A DNA stretch of 64,000 bases, taken from assembly GCF_017495225.1 (NCBI RefSeq), contig NZ_JAFEIG010000020.1, positions 186,001-250,000 on the forward strand, written 5' to 3'. Source of the stretch: Daejeonella sp. (GTDB lineage: Bacteria > Bacteroidota > Bacteroidia > Sphingobacteriales > Sphingobacteriaceae). The position numbers and the translations under genes are program-made. Position 1 is the stretch's first letter. Each line of letters opens with the position of its first letter. Below the pieces are notes generated by a model, which worked only from the letters and a program-made list of their open reading frames with translations, searched no databases and had not been told where the DNA came from. Shown in pieces: positions 55,845 through 63,935 of the stretch.

Positions 55845-56109
55845 TTAGCACATGCGAATCTGAATATTAGCAAATATTTAAAAACTCCTGAATAGCAACC
55901 ATTGCTTTATAATTAATTAAAAAATTAATTTAATAGTACAAAAAATATTTAAATACTACAAAAATTATCATAAAATATGGGCAATTAGGTATAGAGTATA
56001 ATGAAGAGTTATTAAGGATTAGTAAATATGGAGAGTCTCCAGACACAATGTTTTGTTAGTTTGCCTAAGTTTTTTTGCTAATTAATTGTCCTTAAACAAC
56101 TAGTTACGC

Positions 56110-56538
56110 TTATTCTTCCTTTTTATCTACCCAAAAATGTATTATGCTAGCAAACACAATGCTATAAGGAATAAAATAAAACAAATAGTAAATATTTTTC
56201 CAATAGGGAAAAGACCAAACATTGATAAATGTACCCAACAAGAAGAAAACAATTATCAAGATGAATTCAAATAGACACATTTTAACAATAAGCCTTTGTT
56301 TATATTTAATAACAACAAGATTATAAGGCAATAGCACAAATATTAGGAAAAACATAGGTGCCAAGAAAAATGTTGTTGTAAATATCAATTTTTCATACTC
56401 AATAAACGACCCGCTATATATAGAATTATCGTTTTTTATATCAATACTGATATAGTCTGAAATTAATTTTGGTATTGGTAAAAATATAAATGCCAATATA
56501 AGATTTGTAATTATTCGCTTCATCATTTTACTACTCAT
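56110..56538 (-). CDS. Small four-helix membrane protein (immunity candidate)
   Basis: 142 residues with four hydrophobic helices (about 10-28, 46-70, 80-102 and 110-135) separated by short loops; no signal for a known family. Start ATG at 56538. It overlaps the end of a 50-codon start-less frame by 8 nt. Small multi-pass proteins of this type often protect against membrane- or periplasm-targeted toxins, which is inference from context. Confidence 0.6.
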   Translation of the reverse strand: MSSKMMKRIITNLILAFIFLPIPKLISDYISIDIKNDNSIYSGSFIEYEKLIFTTTFFLAPMFFLIFVLLPYNLVVIKYKQRLIVKMCLFEFILIIVFFLLGTFINVWSFPYWKNIYYLFYFIPYSIVFASIIHFWVDKKEE

Positions 56539-56683
56539 AGTTTAAATTTGGTAGGCATTTTTTTGATATGGAATTTAAAGGTTTCTTACCTTGTAATACA
56601 TCTTTAACCAGATCCCAATTGGGACGGTTTTTTTCTGGAGCAACAATATTAGATTTACCTTGATGCTCTGCTATCCATAGAGT
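56531..56683 (-). pseudogene. Start-less 50-codon C-terminal fragment, toxin-tip-like
   Basis: From a TGA at 56684-56686 the minus strand is open to a TAG at 56531-56533. The product (TLWIAEHQGKSNIVAPEKNR, then PNWDLVKDVLQGKKPLNSIS and KKCLPNLNYE) has the composition of a real protein end and no Met. It overlaps the start of the membrane gene by 8 nt (ATGAGTAG). Looks like the 3' remnant of a toxin gene translationally coupled to its immunity gene. Homology not identified. Confidence 0.45.
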
Positions 56684-57609
56684 TCAGCGCAGCGTCACAA
56701 CTAATTAGCAAATAATTGAAGTGTCCAAACTCCATAAAATTGTAAACCCAAATTAGGACAATAAAATAAAGTTAAGGCATTGCAGAATTGAATCAAAAAT
56801 TATTTTTTTTTTAGGACGATACAATTTTGCTTTCACTCAATAAGTTCCCTCACTGCGTTCGGGATGACAGGTGCATGGCGCGCAAATACGTTCGGGATGT
56901 CAGGTACATAGCACTTAAAAAATCAATTTCATACCGAAACCTGCCCTTCCGCAGGTGAGGGACCTTAATTAAAACCGCAAAATCCGTAGTTTTCCATCGA
57001 TTACAAAAATTGATTTTTTGTTACAACAGAAAAGCTGTTGTACTTTTCCTTAATAATCCTTAATTCCTTAATGTTTATAATTTTTACACGTAGGGACAGG
57101 TCGCGACCTGTCCTCTAAAAAACATTAAAAATTGCTAAGGTGACAATATCGACCAAACGAGCAATAATTTCAATCCTACAAACCTCTACCACTGTAGAAT
57201 TTCCTTGACTATTTCCCCCCACTGTCCGTAGAGTTTCCATCGATTCCAGAAATTGATTTTCTATTACAACAGAAAGGATGTTGTATAGTTTCCTTAATAA
57301 ACCTTAATTCCTTAATGTTTATAATTTATACACGTAGGGACAGGTCGCGACCTGTCCTTTTCAAATTCAATGAAACCATTAAGAAATTAAGAAAAATTAT
57401 TTTTCAAGGTTCCTCTGGTCGGTGTTGTCACCGTACCAGCCCCACACAGTCCGTAGTTTTCCATCGATTATCAAAATTGATTTTCTATTTAACAGAATAG
57501 CTGTTGTACAGTTTCAGCGCAGCGGTCTCTACGGATTAAAAATATTGAGAGTCTCCAGACTCGACTCAAAAAATCTTAAATAAAAAAATACAAAACAAAA
57601 ATTATTTTC
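56684..57609. repeat. Gene-free repeat-rich interval with 2.5 copies of a 130-bp repeat
   Basis: Nearly 930 bp without a credible gene. Copies lie at 56983-57115, 57225-57359 and (partial) 57450-57515; each begins TCCGTAG...TTTCCATCGATT and runs through a small AACAG/CTGTT hairpin. The two full copies end in the 20-bp palindrome GGACAGGTCGCGACCTGTCC (57094-57113, 57338-57357). Other pieces: GTTCGGGATGACAGG words near 56858-56900, the CTGGTCGGTGTTGTC element at 57408-57439, and TTCAGCGCAGCG plus GAGAGTCTCCAGAC words (also at 56024). Confidence 0.8.
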
Positions 57610-59904
57610 CTACAAAAACTTCCCCTTCAATGCTGCCAATTTAATTGCCAAATCTGATTGTGGTTCATCAGATTCTACTTTATTTGCTCTTAATATTGGC
57701 TTTGGAGCTGGCGCCTGTGGTTTAGTTGCTTGAGGTCTTGCTTGTTCAACCGGTCTGGGTCTTGGAGCAGGTCTTTCCTCCGTTTTCATGGTCAAAGCAA
57801 TACGCTTACGAGCAACATCTACTTCAGTAACTTTTACCATTACCTTCTGACTCACCTTCACCACTTCATTGGGGTCTTTAATGAATTTATTTGACATCTG
57901 ACTCAAGTGTACTAAACCATCTTGATGCACACCTATATCAACAAAAGCTCCAAAAGCAGTAATATTTGTGATGATTCCCGGTAAGGTCATACCCACATAT
58001 AAATCTGTGATCGCATTTATTCCATCCGAAAAGCTAAATGCTTCAAATTGTTCACGTGGATCGAGTCCCGGTTTAGCTAATTCACTCAAAATATCGTTTA
58101 AAGTAGGCAAACCCACAGTTTCACTAATATAATTTTGAAGTTTTATTCTTTTTCTAAGCTGATCATCTTTCATTAAATCTTCAAGCGTACAATTCAGGTC
58201 TTTTGCCATTTGCTCAACCAAAACATAGCGCTCAGGATGTACCGCACTACTATCCAAAGGATGTTCAGCATTTCGAATACGCAAGAAACCGGCAGCTTGT
58301 TCAAAAGCTTTATCTCCTAGTCTAGGAATCTTCTTTAAATCGTTTCTACGCTTAAAAGCACCGTTTTTATTACGGTATTCAACAATATTTTGGGCTAATT
58401 GCGGACCTAAACCAGAAATATAAGCTAAAATCTGCTTGGATGCGGTATTCAATTCCACACCAATGGAGTTAACACAGCTAATAACCGTATCATCCAATGA
58501 AGTTTGAAGTTGATTTTGGTCTACATCGTGCTGATATTGACCCACTCCTATTGATTTCGGATCAATTTTTACAAGTTCAGCAAGAGGATCCATTAATCGG
58601 CGACCGATAGAAACTGCTCCACGAACGGTAATATCCTTATCAGGAAACTCCTCTCTAGCTACTTCAGAAGCAGAATAAATAGAAGCACCACTTTCGTTTA
58701 CCATGACTACGATGAGGTCAGAGATTTTCATTCCTCGAACAAATGTCTCGGTCTCTCGTCCAGCAGTACCATTTCCAATAGCTATGGCTTCAATTTTATA
58801 TTTATCAACTAAATAACGAATAGTTTTCTCAGCTTCTTTAGACGATTCGTTCCCATTATGGGGATAAATATTGGTATTTTCTATCAACTGACCTTGTTCA
58901 TCCAAAATAACCAATTTACAACCCGTGCGGAATCCCGGATCGATAGCCATAATACGTTTTTGTCCCACAGGAGCAGCCAGCAATAACTGACGTGCATTAT
59001 CCGCAAATACACGAATAGCCTCTGTATCAGCTTGTTTCTTAGTTAAAAGACGAATTTCAGTCTCCATGGAAGGCTTCAGCAAACGCTTAAAAGCATCAGC
59101 AGCAGCTTGACGCACCTGTTCTGATGCAGCATTGGTACCAATCACAAAAAACGATTCCAAAAGATATTGTGCATCCTCTTCCGGTACCTCAATATCTAAA
59201 GTTAAAATAATTTCCTTTTCAGCTCTTCTCAAAGCCAAAATACGGTGTGATGGCGCTGTTTTTACGGCTTCCGACCAATCGAAATAATCCTTGTATTTTT
59301 GTCCCTCAAGCTCTTTACCTTTAATTAGTTTGGAGTGGAAAGTCCCAGAATTAAGGAATAATTCACGCATTTTACCACGCATTTCAGGATGTTCAGCCAT
59401 AAATTCGGCTAAAATATCTCTGGCACCTGCAAGAGCATCATCAATGGTTAAAACACCCTTTTCATCATTAATATATTTAAGAGCTTCCGATTCAATATCC
59501 GATGAATGTTGCTCCATGACAAAATCAGCAAGCTTTTGCAAGCCTTTCTCTCTAGCTACAGAAGCCTTAGTTTTACGCTTAGGCTTGAATGGCAAATAAA
59601 TATCTTCCAATAGAGTCATGGTTTCAGCTTCCAAAATCTGCTTTTCTAGCTCTGGAGTAAGCTTTTCCATTTCAGTCATGGATTTCAAAATAGCCTCTTT
59701 ACGTTTTTCAAGTTCAACTAACTGCTGATTTCTATCGCGGATAGCTGCTACTTGAACCTCATCTAAACTTCCAGTCATTTCTTTACGATATCTCGCAATA
59801 AACGGTACTGTTCCCCCCTCCTCAAGCAAATTTATTGTTACTTGAACCTGTTTTTCTGTTACTGAAAGCTCGGAAGCTATTTTTTTATTTTTATTAATCG
59901 CCAT
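57610..59904 (-). CDS. tex: Tex-family RNA-binding transcription accessory protein
   Basis: 764 residues from the ATG at 59904, where the Tex N-domain begins (INKNKKIASELSVTEKQVQ); the frame reaches 59955 without a family match. Later VPFIARYRKEMTGSLDE, the YqgF-like domain (RIMAIDPGFRTGCKLVILDE), helix-hairpin-helix motifs (YISGLGPQLAQNIVEYR, IPRLGDKAFEQAAGFLRI) and an S1 domain (GIITNITAFGAFVDIGVHQDGLVHLS), then a Pro/Lys-rich tail. Tex binds RNA and affects transcript quality control and, in some species, toxin expression. Confidence 0.95.
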   Translation of the reverse strand: MAINKNKKIASELSVTEKQVQVTINLLEEGGTVPFIARYRKEMTGSLDEVQVAAIRDRNQQLVELEKRKEAILKSMTEMEKLTPELEKQILEAETMTLLEDIYLPFKPKRKTKASVAREKGLQKLADFVMEQHSSDIESEALKYINDEKGVLTIDDALAGARDILAEFMAEHPEMRGKMRELFLNSGTFHSKLIKGKELEGQKYKDYFDWSEAVKTAPSHRILALRRAEKEIILTLDIEVPEEDAQYLLESFFVIGTNAASEQVRQAAADAFKRLLKPSMETEIRLLTKKQADTEAIRVFADNARQLLLAAPVGQKRIMAIDPGFRTGCKLVILDEQGQLIENTNIYPHNGNESSKEAEKTIRYLVDKYKIEAIAIGNGTAGRETETFVRGMKISDLIVVMVNESGASIYSASEVAREEFPDKDITVRGAVSIGRRLMDPLAELVKIDPKSIGVGQYQHDVDQNQLQTSLDDTVISCVNSIGVELNTASKQILAYISGLGPQLAQNIVEYRNKNGAFKRRNDLKKIPRLGDKAFEQAAGFLRIRNAEHPLDSSAVHPERYVLVEQMAKDLNCTLEDLMKDDQLRKRIKLQNYISETVGLPTLNDILSELAKPGLDPREQFEAFSFSDGINAITDLYVGMTLPGIITNITAFGAFVDIGVHQDGLVHLSQMSNKFIKDPNEVVKVSQKVMVKVTEVDVARKRIALTMKTEERPAPRPRPVEQARPQATKPQAPAPKPILRANKVESDEPQSDLAIKLAALKGKFL

Positions 59905-59960
59905 TTTCAACTGTAGAATTTGTTGCGAATTTGAGGCTATAAATTTGAATTTCAAAAAAA

Positions 59961-60056
59961 GATGTGAGATATTAGAAATTAGATGTGAGACATGAGATTT
60001 GAGATGTGAGATGTTAGATTTGAGACATGAGATATTAGATTTGAGATGCGAGAGAA
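59961..60056. repeat. Degenerate short repeats of GAGATGTGAGAT/TTAGATTTGAGA
   Basis: About 96 bp upstream of tex made of near-repeats such as GATGTGAGAT, GACATGAGAT and TTAGATTTGAGA. No coding or hairpin signal. Confidence 0.75.
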
Positions 60057-60192
60057 TGAAGTGTTTTAATTTAATCTCTACAATTCATTTTCTAATTCCT
60101 GATCAAGGGATAAAATCATTCTCCCGCATAATGGTTGATTTTTACGGATTCTAAGAATTAATAAAGCAAAGAAATATTAATTTCCCCTCCAA

Positions 60193-60297
60193 AACTGATA
60201 ACTGATAACTGATAAAGCCAACTGATAACTGACAACTAATAAATCATAACTGATAACTGATAACCGACAACTGACAACTGACAACTACCAACTGATA
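60193..60297. repeat. Short tandem repeats, ACTGATAACTGAT/ACTGACAACTGA orientation
   Basis: Reverse complement of the CAGTTATCAG arrays near 52.8 and 54.6 kb, in about ten irregular units. It fills most of the 435-bp gap before nuoA. Confidence 0.85.
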
Positions 60298-60303
60298 AAA
60301 ACA

Positions 60304-60335
60304 TTGGTGCATTCATTCAATTATTTATAAATTTG
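60304..60335 (+). promoter_or_regulatory. Probable promoter of nuoAB with Bacteroidota consensus
   Basis: TTG at 60304-60306, 21 nt, then TAAATTTG at 60328-60335, matching the -33 TTG / -7 TAnnTTTG pattern. The nuoA ATG is at 60340, so the transcript would start at or next to it (leaderless). Confidence 0.55.
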
Positions 60336-60339
60336 GGGA

Positions 60340-60933
60340 ATGAACGAAGCCACACAACTTTCAGAGTTCGGTAAACTATTCATCTTTTTGATCATGGGTG
60401 TATTGTTCGTTCTATTTACTTTCTTTTTGGGATGGCTTGTTGCACCTAAAAAGCCTAATCCAGAGAAGTTAAGCTCCTATGAATGTGGTGAAGAACCTAC
60501 TGGAAGCTCTTGGATTCAATTCAACTCTCGTTTTTATGTAGTTGCATTGATTTTCTTGCTTTTTGATGTTGAAATAGTGTTTATTTTCCCTTGGGCGACC
60601 GTTTTCGGACAGGAAAGTCTAATTGCTGCTGATCCACGTTGGGGCTGGTTAAGCTTAACAGAGATGTTTATTTTTATTGGGATTTTACTTATCGGACTCC
60701 TTTATGTTTGGAAAAAAGGTGATTTAAGCTGGATTAAACCTGAACCTTTTATGCCAAGCTCACCTGCCAAAATTCCATATTCCATCTACCAAGAATTTAA
60801 CAATAAAACATATCAAATTAAAGAATTTTCATTAAATAATGGAGTATTGGAGGCCAAAAAAGAAGCTGAAATAATGAGTCCAGCGGCGCCTAAACCAGCA
60901 TTTATACCTAAATTTAAAAGACCAAGCGCGTGA
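60340..60933 (+). CDS. nuoA: NADH-quinone oxidoreductase subunit A with C-terminal extension
   Basis: 197 residues; NuoA is usually 115-150. Three helices (about 12-35, 68-92 and 100-125) with the family motifs [44 protein letters not shown] (given here as landmarks ECGEEP and [12 protein letters not shown]). The last 60-70 residues form a soluble tail rich in Pro/Lys/Ala. Membrane subunit of complex I at the quinone site. Overlaps nuoB by 4 nt (GTGA). Confidence 0.93.
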   Translation: MNEATQLSEFGKLFIFLIMGVLFVLFTFFLGWLVAPKKPNPEKLSSYECGEEPTGSSWIQFNSRFYVVALIFLLFDVEIVFIFPWATVFGQESLIAADPRWGWLSLTEMFIFIGILLIGLLYVWKKGDLSWIKPEPFMPSSPAKIPYSIYQEFNNKTYQIKEFSLNNGVLEAKKEAEIMSPAAPKPAFIPKFKRPSA

Positions 60934-61412
60934 GTTTAGAGTTAAAAAGTGAAAATGGATCTGTAATGGTAGTCAAGGTTGACGATTTGCTCAATTGGGC
61001 ACGTTTATCTTCGCTATGGCCAATGAGTTTCGGAATTGCATGCTGTGCAATAGAAATGATGGGATCTATGGCATCTACCTATGATTTGGATCGGTTTGGT
61101 GTCTTTCCACGCCCTTCGCCTCGTCAATCCGATGTAATCATTATAGCTGGAACGGTTACCTTTAAAATGGCAGAACGCATTAAAAGATTATACGAACAAA
61201 TGCCGGAACCTAAATATGTAATTTCTATGGGTTCATGTTCTAACTGTGGCGGACCATATTGGCAGCATGGTTATCATGTGGTTAAGGGTGTTGATCGTAT
61301 TATTCCCGTTGATATTTACGTACAAGGATGCCCACCACGACCAGAAGCATTGATTGGAGCGATACTAGAATTACAGAAAAAAATTGAACAAGAAAGCTTG
61401 TTAAATAGCTAA
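60930..61412 (+). CDS. nuoB: NADH-quinone oxidoreductase subunit B
   Basis: 160 residues, GTG start at 60930. Four Cys ligands of the N2 cluster: [11 protein letters not shown] (two), [16 protein letters not shown] (one of the SC pair) and [29 protein letters not shown] is typical. It transfers electrons to quinone in complex I. nuoC is not next; purK follows after 43 bp, so nuoAB is separated from the rest of the operon in this genome. Confidence 0.95.
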   Translation: MSLELKSENGSVMVVKVDDLLNWARLSSLWPMSFGIACCAIEMMGSMASTYDLDRFGVFPRPSPRQSDVIIIAGTVTFKMAERIKRLYEQMPEPKYVISMGSCSNCGGPYWQHGYHVVKGVDRIIPVDIYVQGCPPRPEALIGAILELQKKIEQESLLNS

Positions 61413-61455
61413 TAAATAGATAGATACAAATTTTATATAAACAATTAAATTATTC

Positions 61456-62595
61456 ATGAAAGAATTTTACGGAGAGCTTAAATTGGGTGTTTTGGGTGGC
61501 GGTCAGTTAGGTAGAATGTTGATTCAAGAATCCATAAATTTTAATATCAGCAGTCATGTTTTAGATCCTGATGCCAATGCTCCATGTAAAGACCTTTGTG
61601 AAAAGTTTGTTCAAGGCTCTTTAACCGATTATGAAACCGTTTATAATTTTGGTAAGAATTTAGATATTTTAACCATTGAAATTGAAAAAGTTAATGTAGA
61701 CGCCCTCGAACAATTAGAAAAAGAGGGAGTTAAAGTTTATCCTCAATCGCGCGTAATTCGTTTGATTCAAGATAAAGGAACACAAAAGCAGTTTTTCAAG
61801 GAGAATGACATAGAAACAGCTAGTTTTCAGCTATTTAAAAACAAAGAAGATTTAATTAAAGCCAATATTCCTTTTCCCTTCATTCAGAAATTACGTCGTG
61901 ATGGTTATGATGGCAAAGGCGTTTGCAGCATAAAAACAGAGACTGATTTAGAAAAAGCCTTTCATGAGCCGAGTTTAATTGAGGAATGGATACCCTTTGA
62001 GAAGGAATTGGCGGTGATTGTAGCTAGAAATGAGGATGGAAAAGTAAAAACCTTCCCATGTGTGGAGATGGAATTCAATCCGGAAGCCAATTTAGTTGAG
62101 TTTTTAATTTCTCCTTCAACTTTATCTACTGAAATCTTAGACTTAGCAAATGAAACTGCCATCAAGGTTGCAGAACGTTTAAAAATTGTAGGAATTTTAG
62201 CCGTGGAGCTATTTCTAACCAAGGATGGAAAGATTTTAGTGAATGAAATTGCCCCTAGACCACATAATAGCGGTCATCAGAGTATTGAGGGCAATTATAC
62301 CTCCCAGTATGAGCAATTAATTAGGGCTATATTTAATATGCCTTTAGGAGATACTAGAAGCATTAATCACGCGGTAATGATCAATTTATTGGGTGAAAAA
62401 GGCTTTGAGGGACCAGCAAGATATGAAGGTTTGAATGAAGCTTTGGCTTTAGACGGAGTTTACCTTCATTTATATGGGAAAAAAAGCACAAAACCCTTCA
62501 GAAAGATGGGACATGTGACGATTTTAGATGAAGATCGTCAAAAAGCGATTGAAAAAGCTAAATTTGTGCAAAGAACAATTAAAGTAAAATCTTAA
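61456..62595 (+). CDS. purK: 5-(carboxyamino)imidazole ribonucleotide synthase
   Basis: 379 residues. LGVLGGGQLGRMLIQE at the N-terminus, the ATP-grasp core with KLRRDGYDGKGV, EEWIPFEKELAVIVARN and VNEIAPRPHNSGHQSIEG. Carboxylates AIR to N5-CAIR with ATP and bicarbonate in purine synthesis. Paired with purE 34 bp downstream, the usual order. Confidence 0.95.
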   Translation: MKEFYGELKLGVLGGGQLGRMLIQESINFNISSHVLDPDANAPCKDLCEKFVQGSLTDYETVYNFGKNLDILTIEIEKVNVDALEQLEKEGVKVYPQSRVIRLIQDKGTQKQFFKENDIETASFQLFKNKEDLIKANIPFPFIQKLRRDGYDGKGVCSIKTETDLEKAFHEPSLIEEWIPFEKELAVIVARNEDGKVKTFPCVEMEFNPEANLVEFLISPSTLSTEILDLANETAIKVAERLKIVGILAVELFLTKDGKILVNEIAPRPHNSGHQSIEGNYTSQYEQLIRAIFNMPLGDTRSINHAVMINLLGEKGFEGPARYEGLNEALALDGVYLHLYGKKSTKPFRKMGHVTILDEDRQKAIEKAKFVQRTIKVKS

Positions 62596-62629
62596 TTAAG
62601 ATTCAATTTTATATAAAATCTAGAATAAC

Positions 62630-63136
62630 ATGAGCGCAGCATCAAATTCAAACATACAGGTAGGCATTATCATGGGTAGCAAGTCGGATTTAAATATCAT
62701 GCAAGATGCTGCTGATATTTTAAAAGAGCTAGGTGTAAACTTCGAAATGACCGTAGTTTCTGCACATCGTACCCCTGAGCGTATGTTTGATTATGCTAAA
62801 AGTGCCGCTTCTAGAGGTTTAAAAGTAATTATTGCAGGTGCCGGTGGTGCTGCACATTTACCGGGAATGGTAGCTTCAATTACTCAAATTCCTGTTATTG
62901 GCGTTCCTGTAAAATCATCTAATTCAATTGATGGTTGGGACTCTATCCTATCCATTTTACAGATGCCAAATGGCATTCCTGTTGCTACAGTTGCATTAAA
63001 TGCAGCAAAAAATGCAGGTATTTTAGCAGCCCAGATTATTGGAACTGCCGATGCTAATCTTTCTCAAAGACTATTAGATTACAAACAAAGTTTAAAAGAA
63101 AAAGTGGAAGAAAGTGCCAGAGAGATTGAAGGGTAA
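62630..63136 (+). CDS. purE: 5-(carboxyamino)imidazole ribonucleotide mutase
   Basis: 168 residues. VGIIMGSKSDLNIMQDAADIL, the active-site VSAHRTPERMFDYA, IIAGAGGAAHLPGMVAS and VIGVPVKSS. Converts N5-CAIR to CAIR. Second gene of the purK-purE unit. Confidence 0.96.
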   Translation: MSAASNSNIQVGIIMGSKSDLNIMQDAADILKELGVNFEMTVVSAHRTPERMFDYAKSAASRGLKVIIAGAGGAAHLPGMVASITQIPVIGVPVKSSNSIDGWDSILSILQMPNGIPVATVALNAAKNAGILAAQIIGTADANLSQRLLDYKQSLKEKVEESAREIEG

Positions 63137-63289
63137 TTTGACAATCGTTAATAATTACACATAAATTAATCTGTCTTTAATATTTATTGTTTTTTTGAAT
63201 GAATCTTGATTTCAAAATTGAGAATAAATTTATTCATAAATAAAACAGCTAAGCTGATATCCAGAACCTAGCCAAATTATATCAAGAAA

Positions 63290-63853
63290 TCAATTCCAAC
63301 GATGATCTTCCGGAAAATTAGCGATATGCGCATATTTAGGCCCTAAGCCAATAATTGCTTCTCTCCAAAGGTTTTCTTCATCTTCTACAAATACAAGTTC
63401 TGTATCATAGGCATTACTTGCCATCCAGGCATTATCAAGAATTTCAGCATCTATTTGTCCGGAACTCCAGCCTGAATAACCCACAAAAAACTTAATTTCA
63501 TCATGCTTAATTTCATTGTTTTCAATGAGGATTTTCAAATCATGAAAATTACCTCCCCAAAATAAATCATCTTTAATTTTAGCACCACTAAGTAGTCGGT
63601 CATAGCAGCGATGCACAAAATGCAAACTATCTTTCTCTACGGGTCCACCGATAAAGACTGGAAAATCCGCCCATTTTAAGTCCGAAATAAGATCACTTAA
63701 CAGGAATTCACTTTTTTGATTTAGCACAAAACCAACTGAACCCAGAGTTTCCAATTCGGTGAGCAATACCACAGATCGCTTAAAATTAGGATCGAGCATA
63801 AAAGGTTCAGAAATGAGTAAAGAGCCAGTTTGAGGTTGAATTGGGCTAATCAT
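63290..63853 (-). CDS. YqgE/AlgH family protein
   Basis: 187 residues from the ATG at 63853 (MISPIQPQTGSLLISEPFML), the family's usual start; the frame extends to 63922 without a match. Features: DPNFKRSVVLLTE, GSVGFVLNQKSEF, VFIGGPVEKDSLHFVHR, FFVGYSGWSSGQIDAEI and the W before the C-terminal EDHRWN. A conserved cytosolic fold of unclear role, linked to alginate regulation only by name. Confidence 0.93.
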   Translation of the reverse strand: MISPIQPQTGSLLISEPFMLDPNFKRSVVLLTELETLGSVGFVLNQKSEFLLSDLISDLKWADFPVFIGGPVEKDSLHFVHRCYDRLLSGAKIKDDLFWGGNFHDLKILIENNEIKHDEIKFFVGYSGWSSGQIDAEILDNAWMASNAYDTELVFVEDEENLWREAIIGLGPKYAHIANFPEDHRWN

Positions 63854-63935
63854 ATTAATTTTAAGTTTAGGAAATGATTTAGTATCAAACAGATATTTTA
63901 TCTTTTTATTATCTATATACAAAATTTCGCGATTG

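Noticed and set aside
57315..57500. 61-codon plus-strand frame
   Set aside because: Made of the 20-bp palindrome, the CTGGTCGGTGTTG element and the 130-bp repeat.
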